DNA of 64,000 nt, from contig JADJWK010000001.1 of NCBI GenBank assembly GCA_016716405.1, positions 310,001 to 374,000 on the forward strand, in the 5' to 3' direction. Made by a program: the position numbers and the translations under genes. The stretch is from Candidatus Melainabacteria bacterium (lineage in GTDB: Bacteria > Cyanobacteriota > Vampirovibrionia > Obscuribacterales > Obscuribacteraceae). The notes under the pieces were generated by a model. It did no database searches. It worked only from the letters and a program-made list of their open reading frames with translations, and was not told the origin of the DNA. Below are positions 1-9,173 of the stretch, piece by piece (the first letter of the stretch is position 1; every line of letters begins with the position of its first letter).

Positions 1-605
1 CCAGCCGGGAAGTCCTGAGCAAGCCTCTGCTGTGGCTCTTCGCTCTGGTGCTCTTTTTCTATGTCGGAGTGGAAAGCGGATTCACCGCCTGGCTCTTCGT
101 CTATCTGACCGGAGCCGCCCATCTCTCTCATCCTATGGCGTCCCTGGGAATGTCTCTGCTCTGGATCGGTCTTACCGGAGGGCGCTTGCTTGCCGGTCTG
201 CTCGCCCATCGATTCAGTGCCCGGGCAGTGACGATAAACTCGATGCTCCTCGCCACTGCCGGCACATCGCTGCTCGTGGCATTTCCCTCATTCCTCCACC
301 TCAGCCTGCTCTTCGTGCTAATGGTCGGTCTCGGCTTCGGTCCGATATTCCCATCGGTGGTTGCCATGGCCAATATCGCTTTCAACCGCTCGGCAGCCCT
401 TGTCTCAACCATCGTGATCACCATCGGCTTTCTCGGCGGAGTAGCCTTTCCCTGGGCGGCGGGACAGGCTTTCACCGACATGGGCTCGCAGTGGGGCATG
501 GCTATCATGCTTGCCGGCAGCCTTGTGATGACCGCTCTTTTCCGCCTGACGAGCCTGAAGAGTCTCGAAACCGATAGAGACAATGGTGAAAACATGGGGG
601 TATAA
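1..605 (+). CDS. MFS transporter, C-terminal part (cut by window start)
   Basis: The reading frame is open from the first bases (codons begin at position 3) and stops at 603-605, so the N-terminus lies outside the window. About 200 residues are visible. They form about six hydrophobic segments joined by short loops such as GGRLLAGLLAHRFSARA, the Gly/Arg-rich loop between helices typical of the Major Facilitator Superfamily. The tail is short and charged (LTSLKSLETDRDNGE). The general look is of the sugar/fucose-permease side of MFS, but the substrate cannot be read from the sequence. The next gene begins 7 nt after the stop. Confidence 0.8.
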   Translation, partial: SREVLSKPLLWLFALVLFFYVGVESGFTAWLFVYLTGAAHLSHPMASLGMSLLWIGLTGGRLLAGLLAHRFSARAVTINSMLLATAGTSLLVAFPSFLHLSLLFVLMVGLGFGPIFPSVVAMANIAFNRSAALVSTIVITIGFLGGVAFPWAAGQAFTDMGSQWGMAIMLAGSLVMTALFRLTSLKSLETDRDNGENMGV

Positions 606-606
606 A
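577..606 (+). promoter_or_regulatory. Possible promoter of the secreted protein at 613
   Basis: GAGACA (577-582), an 18-nt spacer and TATAAA (601-606) match the vegetative promoter at 4/6 and 5/6 positions. The expected transcription start falls on or next to ATG 613. The elements overlap the end of the MFS gene. Confidence 0.4.
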
Positions 607-612
607 AGTCGT

Positions 613-1296
613 ATGAAGCACCATATTCTCGAAACAGCTCTAGCCCGCAGTAATGCTCTCGGAGGTCTTGCTCTCAGCATCGCTTTGAGCATTCTCTTTC
701 CTGCCGCCACTCTTGCCGAAGATGCAAGCGGCGTGGTCGTCGACGACAATAGCGGCAATCCCTTTATGCAAGAAGTGGTAGATCCCAAACAACAGGCGAA
801 GGAGGAGCAGGAGCGAACCCGCATCAGGCCCATCGACCGCCGCCGTCTCTCCGATCAGGAGCTCAATAATGTCGGCGTCCAGATGACTCCTTCAGGCTCC
901 ATCGTGCCTCTGATCAACCGAAACCCGGCCGCTCCGGCGGTGCGTCCCAATGTCAGCACTATCGATCAAACTTTCCAGCCCATTGCCGTCCCGGTGCCAG
1001 TGGTGACGCCGGTAGCACCGTTTCTGACACCTCTTCCGGGAGTATCTGTCTCAGGCTCGATAGCCCTGCCTGGCGGCGTAATTCAAAGAATGCCCGGAGC
1101 CGGATCATTTCCTGCGACGGCACCGATCTATCCGTTTCGACCCTTTTCCTACGGACCCCGCCCCCCGATGGCAGGCGGCATTTTCAACTACGGACCCGGC
1201 GGACTCACAGGTGGAATAGGTATTTTCGGCACCCGGGAAGTAGAGAGCACCACGACTGTCACGCCATTGCTCCCATCCTGGGCGAATCAGCAGTAA
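613..1296 (+). CDS. Secreted proline/glycine-rich protein of unknown function
   Basis: This is 227 residues from ATG 613. Residues 1-33 look like a signal peptide (short basic start, ALGGLALSIALSILFPA core, cleavage near TLAED). The mature part is polar at first (KQQAKEEQERTRIRPIDRRR) and then becomes rich in Pro, Gly and Val with repeated PVPVVTPVAPF-like stretches, ending in a Gly/Tyr/Phe-rich segment. I do not recognise a family. An upstream in-frame start at 583 lies inside the MFS gene. I prefer 613 because the signal peptide begins cleanly there and TATAAA at 601-606 sits 6 nt before it, with no Shine-Dalgarno, so the mRNA may be leaderless. Confidence 0.7.
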   Translation: MKHHILETALARSNALGGLALSIALSILFPAATLAEDASGVVVDDNSGNPFMQEVVDPKQQAKEEQERTRIRPIDRRRLSDQELNNVGVQMTPSGSIVPLINRNPAAPAVRPNVSTIDQTFQPIAVPVPVVTPVAPFLTPLPGVSVSGSIALPGGVIQRMPGAGSFPATAPIYPFRPFSYGPRPPMAGGIFNYGPGGLTGGIGIFGTREVESTTTVTPLLPSWANQQ

Positions 1297-1458
1297 ATGG
1301 GTGATCAGGTTAGAGTTTGAGTAAACAATCCGAATCAGCCTGGCTCGACTGTCTACTTTTTGGGGGGAGGGCCAGGCGAGAGACTGCTGTTTTTCTACTC
1401 TATCGCCTAGTATATAACATTCGAGAACATATATCCCCGGAGCTGGTTGTGAAACAAG

Positions 1459-1496
1459 AAAAAGTGGACCGTGCGCTCCGGGAGCGCACGGTCCGC
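1459..1496 (-). terminator. Rho-independent terminator of the gene at 1557-1889
   Basis: A perfect 13-bp stem (1466-1478 with 1482-1494) closes a 3-nt loop. On the minus strand it is followed directly by a T-rich tract (complement of 1459-1463). It lies about 60 nt beyond the stop of the minus-strand gene. Confidence 0.85.
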
Positions 1497-1556
1497 AATC
1501 AGACCCCTATTCGATTCAGCCCCGGAATACAATCCCGGACTTTCGACAAGAGCCGA

Positions 1557-1889
1557 TCAGAAGCTGTAATGCTGGTAGATATAAAGCGCCAGCTCGGTAA
1601 CTACCGGATGACCCGTACCGTAGTTCAGGTCATAGATTCGAAGCGCACCGCTGTAGAGCGCCTCGACCTGGCGTCCCATGCCCTTCCGCTCGCGGACGGT
1701 GGCGAGAAGCATCAGACAATGCGCTACAAGAACCTGATCGCCCCTGCCTTCCTCCTGAGCCTTGGCAATCGCGCTGGTGAGAAGACCCTCAGCGAGGTCG
1801 CCTCGACCGTCCACATGGGCGCGCAGGCAAGCCAGGACAGGGCACTTGGCGGCATCCTCGGCGATCTTTTCGAATACGATGTTCGTCAT
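1557..1889 (-). CDS. Small TPR-like helical protein
   Basis: This is 110 residues. The start is ATG 1889, preceded by AAAGGA at a good distance; an upstream in-frame extension to 2000 is unlikely. The protein is helical, with two helix pairs of tetratricopeptide type, for example ALYSGALRIYDLNYGTGHPV, which matches the last helix of the 'Y-AL-I-E---G--HP-V' TPR subclass found in other proteins here. There is no signal peptide. A strong terminator follows. A plus-strand frame across the same DNA runs through that terminator and is judged spurious. The role is unknown; a protein-interaction adaptor is likely from the fold. Confidence 0.7.
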   Translation of the reverse strand: MTNIVFEKIAEDAAKCPVLACLRAHVDGRGDLAEGLLTSAIAKAQEEGRGDQVLVAHCLMLLATVRERKGMGRQVEALYSGALRIYDLNYGTGHPVVTELALYIYQHYSF

Positions 1890-2386
1890 GCAGTGGTCCT
1901 TTGGGGGTGTAAAGTTGCGCCAGGGGTGTTTCCCCACGGATTGATCTTTCGCCGTCGAAAGAACGCAATCGAATGGTGCCCGGTCCTCTTCCTCCGGCAA
2001 ATGCCGATGGCAGTGTTCTTAAAAGCAACTGATATTGATGGCTTGAAGAGGATTCGGGGATTCCTGAGCGATAACGAGACGAAAGATTCTTTCTAATAGC
2101 CGGATCCTGTGGACAGCGACGTAAATTCCTGTGAAGCCAAGCCTCTTAACAGATAGGCTCAGGACGCCGGATTCTTTGACGGGCCGAGGCTTTCCTCCTT
2201 TACACCGGGGTCAGGTCCCCGGGCACGGCTCTCTCGAGCCGGCTCCGCTTCGATCTTTCGAACCCCTGCTAGCCAGAGGCTTCTCCGCTCCTGACTCAAC
2301 CTGCGCTAACCGACCTGCCGGGGACTCCTTAACAGACAGCCAAAATTGAGCACACCACTAGTACTATATTTGCTCGTTATTACCGG
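1890..2386. other. Intergenic region, about 500 bp
   Basis: This lies between the start of the TPR-like gene and the terminator of the M13 peptidase gene, both on the minus strand, so it should hold the promoter of the TPR-like gene. I see no convincing -35/-10 pair. There is an AT-rich patch at about 2360-2385 (CTAGTACTATATTTG). Short frames here look non-coding. Confidence 0.4.
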
Positions 2387-2431
2387 AAGAAAAAGAGAAC
2401 GGGAGACAGGCTTTCGCCTGCTCCCGCTCTC
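2387..2431 (-). terminator. Rho-independent terminator of the M13 peptidase gene
   Basis: A long, nearly perfect stem (2395-2411 with 2415-2431, three mismatches or wobbles) is followed on the minus strand by TTTTTCTTCC. It lies just past the stop codon at 2455. Confidence 0.85.
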
Positions 2432-2454
2432 CGATGCTCCTTAACTCGAGCGGA

Positions 2455-4422
2455 TTACCAGAGCTTGCAGCGCTCTGCTTCCGGGAGCATCATCGGGCAG
2501 TCCGGGGCCAGACCGAAAGCCTCCACGAACTCGCTGACGTGAGCCAGCGTGCCGTTGACGCGATAGCGCGCCGGCGGGTGGGGGTCATTGGTGACCTGGA
2601 ACTGCTCGTACTCGGGGGTCGTCTTGGACGCCCAGATCTGGCCGAAAGCGATGAAGAACCGCTGCTCATCGGTATAGCCGTTGCTGTCGGTCTGCCGACC
2701 GGACTTCGCCAGCGCCTTTTGCAGAGCGCGATAGGCGAGCTTGACACCACCGAGGTCGGCTGCCGCCTCCCCGCAGACCAGGTCGCCCTGGACCCTGGCG
2801 CCGCCGGCGACAGTGAAGTTGCCGAACTGGGTGCGGATGAGGTTCATGCGCCCTTCGAAATTGGCGCGATCGGCATCCGTCCACCACATCTTCAGGTTGC
2901 CCCGGGCATCGAACTTGCTGCCCTTGTCGTCGAACCCGTGCGTGATCTCGTGACCGATGACCACGCCGATGCCACCATAGTTGGCGGCGTCGTCGGCTTC
3001 GAAGTCGAAGAAGGGGGGCTGCAGAATCGCCGCCGGGAAGACGATCTGGTTGCGGAGCGGGCTGTAGTAGGCGTTCACCGTCTGCGGCGTCATGCCCCAT
3101 TCGGTGCGATCCACCGGCTGGCCGATCCTGGCCAGGTTGCGGCGGGCGCCGAACCGGGCAGCACGGAACATGTTGCCGACCAGCGACTCGCGGTCGATCT
3201 CCAGGTTCGAGTAGTCCTTCCACTTGTCCGGATACCCGATCATGGCTTCGAAGGCCGCGAGCTTGTCCAGGGCGTTGGCCCGGGTCTCATCGGACATCCA
3301 GTCGACCTCCTCGAGGGTCTCGCGGAGGGCCTCCTGGATGTTCGCCACCAGCTCGAGCATGCGAGCTTTGGCTTCCGGCGGGAAATACCGGGCCACATAG
3401 ACCTGGCCGATAGCCTCGCCGAGAGCGCCGCTGGTCAGGCTGACCGCCCGCTTCCAGCGCGGCTCCAGCTCCTTTGTGCCGGTGAGCTCTTTGCTGTAGA
3501 ACTGGAAGTTCTCGTTGACGAAGTCCGAGGAGAGCAGGCTTGCAGCGCCGTGAACGACATGCCAGCGCATATACGCCTTGATGTCGCGCAGGGGCTCGCT
3601 CGCAATCAGCTCGTTGAGCGCCGCGAAGAACTTCGGCTGCATGACGTTGATGTCTTCGAACGCAGGCGTTTCCAGCTTCTGGAAGTAGCGCCGCATCGCC
3701 AGGTTGGGAACCATGGCGACGAAATCGTCGACGGTCATGCGGTTGGTGATGTTGGCGGGATCGCGCAACTCCACCTTGCCCATGGACGCCTTCGCGAGAG
3801 CAGTCTCGATCCGCATCACCGCGCGAGCATGCTTGCGAGCCATGCTGGGCTTCTCGCCCAGGAGCTCGAACATGCGGGTGATGTGCGCGAGATACTTGGC
3901 GCGCAGGGCGACGCTCTTCTCATCATCTTTCAGGTAATAGTCGCGGTCCGGAAGACCGAGACCGGCCTGAGAGGCGTGAGCCATGTTCTGGCTGCTGTTC
4001 TCCAGGTCGGCGAAAGCGCCGAACCCGAAAAGGACGCCCACCTGGTTGAGATGCAGGTGCGCGATGACATCCGCCAGAGAGTTGCGACTGCGAGCCGTGT
4101 TGACCCGGGCGATCTCGCCGAGGATGGGCGTGGCGCCCCGGGCCTCGATGGTTTCCTCGTCCAGAGCGGTGGCGAAGAGATCGCCGACCTTCTGCTCGTT
4201 GGAGCCGGGCTCGAGCCCCTCGGCAGAGGCGAGCTCCTTGAGCAGGACATGCACATTCTCGAGAGCGCGCTCGCGAAGCATGAGGAACGCGCCCCAGCGC
4301 GGATACTCCGGCGGGATTACCGCCGAGTCGTTCCAGGCGCCGTTGACGAAACGGTTGAAATCAACGCCGGGGTCGGCGCTGAGATCCATGTAGCTTGTCT
4401 TGATTCCAGGGGATTCGTTCAT
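2455..4422 (-). CDS. M13 family zinc metallopeptidase (PepO/neprilysin type)
   Basis: This is 655 residues, the usual length of bacterial M13 peptidases. The catalytic zinc site is complete: HEITH at 491-495 (HExxH) and GEAAADLGG with Glu552 and Asp556, the M13 E-x-x-x-D-x-GG signature. The C-terminal RVNGTLAHVSEF motif and the terminal CKLW are also family hallmarks. The N-terminus (MNESPG...VDFNRFVNGAWND) is the usual M13 start and has no signal peptide or membrane helix, so the enzyme is probably cytosolic or leaves the cell by another route. The start is ATG 4422 with GGGAG upstream. It lies 85 bp downstream of the ABC permease gene on the same strand and has its own terminator. Confidence 0.95.
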   Translation of the reverse strand: MNESPGIKTSYMDLSADPGVDFNRFVNGAWNDSAVIPPEYPRWGAFLMLRERALENVHVLLKELASAEGLEPGSNEQKVGDLFATALDEETIEARGATPILGEIARVNTARSRNSLADVIAHLHLNQVGVLFGFGAFADLENSSQNMAHASQAGLGLPDRDYYLKDDEKSVALRAKYLAHITRMFELLGEKPSMARKHARAVMRIETALAKASMGKVELRDPANITNRMTVDDFVAMVPNLAMRRYFQKLETPAFEDINVMQPKFFAALNELIASEPLRDIKAYMRWHVVHGAASLLSSDFVNENFQFYSKELTGTKELEPRWKRAVSLTSGALGEAIGQVYVARYFPPEAKARMLELVANIQEALRETLEEVDWMSDETRANALDKLAAFEAMIGYPDKWKDYSNLEIDRESLVGNMFRAARFGARRNLARIGQPVDRTEWGMTPQTVNAYYSPLRNQIVFPAAILQPPFFDFEADDAANYGGIGVVIGHEITHGFDDKGSKFDARGNLKMWWTDADRANFEGRMNLIRTQFGNFTVAGGARVQGDLVCGEAAADLGGVKLAYRALQKALAKSGRQTDSNGYTDEQRFFIAFGQIWASKTTPEYEQFQVTNDPHPPARYRVNGTLAHVSEFVEAFGLAPDCPMMLPEAERCKLW

Positions 4423-4507
4423 TGTCGTATTTCTCCCGGCCGGAGGGCCTGCGGTCCGCCGGCATTGTTGCGTGATGGCGGGTCTGTGAGCCCGCCCTGC
4501 GAAGTAC

Positions 4508-5293
4508 TCAGTAGTGGCCCACCATCCCCCGCTGTTTGGCCCGGGCTTCCATCTTGCGGAAGAGCCAGGTGCCGGCGGCGAGATAAAGCAGACCGTTGGC
4601 GATAGCGAGCACGGCAAAGAACACATCGAACTGGCCGTTGACCAGAAGGATGCGCAGCGATGCCGCCCCGGGAGAGACCGGAAGCAGACTGCCTGCCAGG
4701 CCGGCTGCCTTCGGCCAGGTCTCGATCGGGACCATGACGCTGAAGAGCAGTGTGAACTGCAGTACCATCTGAACCGTTCTCACCTGCTTGAACACGAAGA
4801 CCAGCGAGCCGACGATGAATCCGAGCCCTGTCGAGGCCAGGATGACACCGAGGATGGGAATCGCCATCAGCGGCGACACGATCAGGCGGCTGCCGGTCAG
4901 GAGCATGATCAGAGTAGCGACGATGAAGGTCACGCCCAGACTGAACGCCACATCCGCCATGGTCCTGGCGAACAAGATGCGGGTCAGCCGATGAGGCGAC
5001 ATCATCAGTTGCTCCACCGTGCCGCTCACGCTCTCGTTGTAGAGCGCGGTGGCGATGCCGCTATAGGTGGAGATCATCAGGAGCCAGACGACATAGCCGA
5101 CGACGATGGCGTCCAGACGCTCACCGAAATTGGCTGTCGGTCCGGCCATGAATTTGGCGCCCAGGAAAAGCATGTAGAAGAACACCGCCAGGACGATCAC
5201 CTCGGCGATCTCCTGGGCGGGGTATGCCTTCATCAGGCTCCAGCGCCGCTTGAACTCAGCCATGAAAAGGCTCACCGGGAAAAGGCTTTTCAT
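4508..5293 (-). CDS. ABC-2 type transporter permease
   Basis: This is 261 residues with six predicted membrane helices and the ABC-2 pattern: a conserved first helix, a cytoplasmic amphipathic stretch around SGTVEQLMMSPHRLTRIL, and a glycine-rich helix (GVILASTGLGFIVGSLVF). The coding start ATG overlaps the TGA of the upstream ATPase gene by 4 nt (ATGA at 5290-5293), so the two are translationally coupled and surely form one exporter. The substrate is not readable; the pair resembles drug/lipid or Nod-type exporters. Confidence 0.9.
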   Translation of the reverse strand: MKSLFPVSLFMAEFKRRWSLMKAYPAQEIAEVIVLAVFFYMLFLGAKFMAGPTANFGERLDAIVVGYVVWLLMISTYSGIATALYNESVSGTVEQLMMSPHRLTRILFARTMADVAFSLGVTFIVATLIMLLTGSRLIVSPLMAIPILGVILASTGLGFIVGSLVFVFKQVRTVQMVLQFTLLFSVMVPIETWPKAAGLAGSLLPVSPGAASLRILLVNGQFDVFFAVLAIANGLLYLAAGTWLFRKMEARAKQRGMVGHY

Positions 5294-6225
5294 TTCCGAT
5301 CTCCTTCTCCGGCCTGGACGATGCTCAGAAAGACATCAGCCAGGTCCGCCGTGGGCTTGTGGACCGAGAGCACCGGCAGCGGTCTGACCATATCGAGAAC
5401 CGAGTACAGATCGAGCTCGGCGCTCGGCAGGGTGAGCTTGCGCCCGGTCTCATCGACCAGGACTCCCGCTGCGGTGAGACGCTTCACCACCTCCTCGGGC
5501 GCAGCTTGCGCCAGCGTGACCATGAAGCTGCTGCCGGAAAAGCGATCGATCAGGCTGGCAGTGGATTCCTCCGCCACCAGGACACCGTCGCGGATCACTG
5601 CAACCCGGTCGGACAGCTCCTGCGCCACATCCAGGTGATGGGTGGTGAGCAGGACGGAAAGACCCCGGCCGGTGAACTGACGGAGCATTTCCTTGATGTC
5701 GTTGGAGGCCTCGACATCGAGCCCGTTGGTGGGCTCGTCGAGAAGCAGGACGGCGGGATCATGAACCAGGGAGACCGCCACCGAGACCTTCTGCTGCATA
5801 CCCCGGGAGAGCTCACGAACACGAGCATGGGCTTTGTGCGTGAGACCGAAGGCAGCAAGCAGCTCGTCGGAGCGCCGGACCGCCAGTCGGTGGTCCAGGC
5901 CCTTGAGAGCGGCGAAATAGTGCAGGTTCTCCAGGGTGGTAAGCTGCATGTAGAGGTTGCGGCTGCCCTCGAGAACCGTACCCAGGCGGGTGTAGACCTC
6001 GCGGTCGGTGGCCGGATCGAGGCCGCCGATACTGATGCTGCCCGCATCCGGCACGAGAAGACCGGCGATCATCTTGATCGTGGTGGTCTTCCCGGCACCG
6101 TTGCGGCCCAGGAATGCGAGAATCTCTCCCTCCTTGATCGTCAGTGAAACACCTTTGACGGCCTCGACGCGCCTGGCGCCTGAGCCGAAGGTCTTCACGA
6201 GGTTTCTGGCTTCCAGTGTGACCAT
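5290..6225 (-). CDS. ABC transporter ATP-binding protein (ABC-2 exporter)
   Basis: This is 311 residues. Walker A is GRNGAGKTT (40-48), the signature is LSRGMQQ (139-145), Walker B is VLLLDEP (159-165), and the H-loop is TTHHLD (around 193-198). The N-terminal domain is typical of CcmA/NatA-like ATPases that pair with ABC-2 permeases. The C-terminal about 90 residues form the usual regulatory extension (VTLAQAAPEEVVKRL...). It is the first gene of the pair with the permease, which overlaps it by 4 nt. Confidence 0.93.
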   Translation of the reverse strand: MVTLEARNLVKTFGSGARRVEAVKGVSLTIKEGEILAFLGRNGAGKTTTIKMIAGLLVPDAGSISIGGLDPATDREVYTRLGTVLEGSRNLYMQLTTLENLHYFAALKGLDHRLAVRRSDELLAAFGLTHKAHARVRELSRGMQQKVSVAVSLVHDPAVLLLDEPTNGLDVEASNDIKEMLRQFTGRGLSVLLTTHHLDVAQELSDRVAVIRDGVLVAEESTASLIDRFSGSSFMVTLAQAAPEEVVKRLTAAGVLVDETGRKLTLPSAELDLYSVLDMVRPLPVLSVHKPTADLADVFLSIVQAGEGDRK

Positions 6226-7147
6226 AGTTTCTCTCTATCCTTGAGACGGAGGAGCAGACGGCGCGATGGCGCCGCCTGTAGTGCGCTCAGACAACGTGGG
6301 AACGCTGCTTGAAGTCAGGTGCGAATGCGCAACTAACCGAGCCTTCTCTCAAACAGCTGGTTTCGGACGCGGGGCAAGGCCTTCCTGCTCGAACCGATGA
6401 GACTGAAGTAGATAACTACGAGATGGCCTGTTCCTGCATTCGAAAACTGTTGAGCTAAGATCCAACTGAGTACCAGAGATAGCTTTCCGGACCAAGAGTT
6501 ACAGCCAGATCGTAAAACGAGAACTTAGAGGCATCTTAAGCTCGACCCGAAGATGCTTCAGCCTCTACCAGCCTTCAATTCAGGAATCCACAGCCACATA
6601 GAGATGCAGATCGGACTCGATTGACCGCTTGAAAACTCACCAGAAATAATCCAACTTGACTTCTCGCAGCCGCGCGAAGAATGCAGCAGCAGGGCTTAAA
6701 GAACACAAATGTTTCACTTTCTTGACAACCGTCGACCCAATCAAAGCCATCTGTATAGGGTGAAAACTCTTATCCCCTGATCCAGCCATGAGCGTTCTCC
6801 GAAACTAAGCAAGATTTCCCCAGCAAAGACTCTTTTCATGCTTCTTGAAGCACCGGAAAAGTATGGGATTAGAGCAGGAGAACCTCACAGCGCACGGTTG
6901 AAGGTAGCAGCCGTGATGCTTCCGTCATCGCGAACAGAGCACCATCTTTTTCGAGACAGACCAGAGAGCATGCGAACCGCCACAGCCAAGGGAGACACCG
7001 GTCTCCTACTCCGCGGCCGCAGACTGCATCTCGCATGGGTCGGACCGAGAAAGGTGTCGAACAGCAAGCCAGCCCTGCTTGCCCTGACGGAGATCGAACT
7101 ACCTCTGCCGAGCCTGGAAACAGGCTCATCACCTCAAAGGAAAAATC
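6226..7147. other. Intergenic region, about 920 bp, divergent genes on both sides
   Basis: The ABC operon starts leftward and the coiled-coil gene starts rightward, so promoters for both must lie here. Several TTGAC-like hexamers exist (6621, 6656, 6722) but none has a good -10 at 16-18 nt. A hairpin with a GAAA loop (7110-7116 with 7121-7127) lies just before the Shine-Dalgarno of the next gene. Frames across this region look non-coding. Confidence 0.4.
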
Positions 7148-7849
7148 ATGGCCAACGAAACACCGCATCTCGAGAAGAAAGTTATCGAGGCCGCTGCGGC
7201 CCTCGCCCAGGCACAGATCAAAAACATTCGCGCCCGGGCACGCCAGGCTGAGGCCGAGGCCGACAAGTCCCGGCTCGAAGACGAGCTGGAAGTCGCCGAG
7301 CTCGAGCTGGCCGAGGCGGACCTCGCCTTCGCCACCACCAGGGTCGCCCTGCTCAAGGCTCTCAAGACAAAGAAAGATCGCGTCCCCTGCGACGACATCA
7401 ATACCGAGAAAGCCAGGGTAGAGCTCTGGGCCGTGGCGGCAAGCGGCGATCCCGAAGCGATCCTTATTGCCGCTCGCAAGTACGGCGAAAAGGCGCATGC
7501 CTACTTCGTCGACTCCAGGGAGCGTCAAGCCCTGGACGCCACCATCGCGGACCTGCGCGAAAGGCTCAAGGTCGCCGGCGAAGAGCGCACCGCCGCTGTT
7601 CGCAAGCGGGGCAAGCTCCGGGCCGCCGTCGAAACCCTCAACAAAGAGCTCGGCGAGCTCTACGACGCCACCGTCGAGAGCATCGCCTTCTTCGATCTGG
7701 AGAAGGCGCTCACCGACGCGGCCCACGAGCTCACCGGCACCATGGACGAGCGCTTCGCTTACAGCTACGTCTACACACCGGATCTTCCGATTACGCTTCC
7801 CGAGGAAGTAGTGTCAAGTCAGTCACCGAGCCAGGCCGGCTCCCACTAG
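7148..7849 (+). CDS. Coiled-coil protein of unknown function
   Basis: This is 233 residues. The start is ATG 7148 after AAAGGA. Residues 5-80 are almost pure Ala/Glu/Lys/Leu heptads (AEAEADKSRLEDELEVAELE), and a second long coiled coil spans about 120-185. A central stretch (VELWAVAASGDPEAILIAA) is less regular. The C-terminus carries an aromatic segment (FAYSYVYTPDLPITLP). There is no signal peptide or membrane helix. It is the first of three plus-strand genes up to 9866, each preceded by a GC-rich hairpin. I do not recognise the family. Confidence 0.75.
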   Translation: MANETPHLEKKVIEAAAALAQAQIKNIRARARQAEAEADKSRLEDELEVAELELAEADLAFATTRVALLKALKTKKDRVPCDDINTEKARVELWAVAASGDPEAILIAARKYGEKAHAYFVDSRERQALDATIADLRERLKVAGEERTAAVRKRGKLRAAVETLNKELGELYDATVESIAFFDLEKALTDAAHELTGTMDERFAYSYVYTPDLPITLPEEVVSSQSPSQAGSH

Positions 7850-7873
7850 AACCGGCGGCTCCCAACGAAACCC

Positions 7874-7897
7874 GCCTGCTCCATTGCCGGAGCAGGC
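7874..7897 (+). promoter_or_regulatory. GC-rich leader hairpin before the gene at 7922
   Basis: A perfect 9-bp stem (7874-7882 with 7889-7897) and 6-nt loop lie between two genes. No T-tract follows, so it is not a standard terminator. It may stabilise or process the mRNA. Confidence 0.4.
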
Positions 7898-7921
7898 ACT
7901 AACTCTCGAAAGAGGACTCGC

Positions 7922-8998
7922 ATGAGCAAGTCTCCTCAATCAGGCGACCGGCTTCCGGTCGTCCAGGTCTCGAGCCCGGTCGTCCGGAGCAATCCGAAAT
8001 CCAGGCTCAGCATCTCCCGCGCCGATCTCGACTGGGCCAGGGGTGAAGGTCTCATCCGGGACGATCAGGTCGATCGGCTCTGGCAAGCGCTCAGCGCCCG
8101 CCAGACCGGCAACCAGCGTTTCGACATGGCCCACCTCTTCTGGTACGCCGGCGCCGGTCTCGTCATCCTCGCGATGACAGTCTTCATGGGGCTGATCGCC
8201 ACCAGTGCCGGTGCCCTTCTGGCCACCTCTCTGGTCTACATGGCAGGCTTCGCAGGCTCCGGCTACTACCTGTCCAACGCTCGCGGTCTGCGCACTCCCG
8301 GCGGGCTTCTCACGACCCTGGCTGTGGTCACCACGCCGGTGGCAGTGCTCGCCGCCATGCAACTCACAGGCAACGTCTCGATGAGCCTGGGCAACCAGCT
8401 CTTCGTCGAGATCGCCACCATCGCCGCCGGACTCGTGGCGCTACAAGTGGTGCGCTTCCCATTCATCACGGCCCCGATCTATGCAGCCCTCTGGCTGATG
8501 TCGCTGACCCTGATGGACTCGAGCCTGATTCACTCGGGCTGGGGCAGCAACCAGCCTCTCTATGTCACCATGGTCTTCGGTGCCGCCATCTGCGCGCTAT
8601 CCTTCGCCATCGACCGGAGGACCGCGGAGGACTACAGCTTCTGGGGCTACTTCTTCGGCCTCATCTCGCTGTGGGGCGCCTGGACCCTCCTCGACAAGGG
8701 CGGCGAGATGGGCAACTTCATCTACATGGTCAGCTCAGTCTTCCTGATGCTGATCTCCGTCGCTATCCAGCGCCGCATCTTCCTGGTGGTGGGTGCTGCC
8801 GGCACCGTGGGATATCTCATCTACCTGAGCTGGGATCTGTTCCAGAACTCTCTGGCGTTCCCCTTCGTGCTCACCGGCATCGGGCTCCTGGTCATCTATC
8901 TGGGAGTCAACTACCACAAGCATCGCGCCAGCATCGACTCGAGAGTCCTGGCCATGCTGCCCGGCAGCTTCGCCCGGCGCTTCAACGACGATCGTTGA
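7922..8998 (+). CDS. DUF2157-like multi-spanning membrane protein
   Basis: This is 358 residues. The soluble N-terminus (1-75) contains the pattern of DUF2157 proteins: ISRADLDWARGEGLIRDDQVDRLW, a short helix-turn that precedes the membrane part. About nine to ten hydrophobic helices follow from residue 80 to 340, separated by very short loops, and the C-terminus is basic (SFARRFNDDR). The start is ATG 7922 after AAAGAGGA. Family members have no firmly known function. It is downstream of the coiled-coil gene on the same strand, with 72 bp between them. Confidence 0.75.
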   Translation: MSKSPQSGDRLPVVQVSSPVVRSNPKSRLSISRADLDWARGEGLIRDDQVDRLWQALSARQTGNQRFDMAHLFWYAGAGLVILAMTVFMGLIATSAGALLATSLVYMAGFAGSGYYLSNARGLRTPGGLLTTLAVVTTPVAVLAAMQLTGNVSMSLGNQLFVEIATIAAGLVALQVVRFPFITAPIYAALWLMSLTLMDSSLIHSGWGSNQPLYVTMVFGAAICALSFAIDRRTAEDYSFWGYFFGLISLWGAWTLLDKGGEMGNFIYMVSSVFLMLISVAIQRRIFLVVGAAGTVGYLIYLSWDLFQNSLAFPFVLTGIGLLVIYLGVNYHKHRASIDSRVLAMLPGSFARRFNDDR

Positions 8999-9063
8999 CC
9001 TGATTGAGCCCTGGTGGTGACGGGCGTATCGCCCCCGCCGCTGCGGCATTCTCACCCGGCTGC

Positions 9064-9091
9064 CGGCGGCTCCTGCCAGGGAGCCGCCGGT
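9064..9091 (+). promoter_or_regulatory. GC-rich leader hairpin before the gene at 9174
   Basis: An inverted repeat of about 11-12 bp (CCGGCGGCTCC paired with GGAGCCGCCGG) with a 6-nt loop lies between the membrane protein gene and the next gene. No T-tract follows. Compare the hairpin at 7874-7897. Confidence 0.4.
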
Positions 9092-9173
9092 GGTCCGCGT
9101 TCGGGTGCACGCTCGCCTGAGAGCACGTGCCCGGACGCCTGGCTTCTCCGCTCAGGCAAAAGGACCAAAAGCA

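Noticed and set aside
1317..2096. Plus-strand frame of 259 codons
   Set aside because: It runs through a strong minus-strand terminator and opposite a gene with a good ribosome-binding site and TPR-like sequence.
2434..4605. Plus-strand frame of 723 codons
   Set aside because: It mirrors the M13 peptidase gene, whose zinc site and motifs are complete. The product is Leu/Glu/Arg-rich with no domain, as expected for an antisense frame in GC-rich DNA.
6869..7726. Minus-strand frame of 285 codons
   Set aside because: It is antisense to the coiled-coil gene, which has a proper ribosome-binding site and is followed by same-strand genes.
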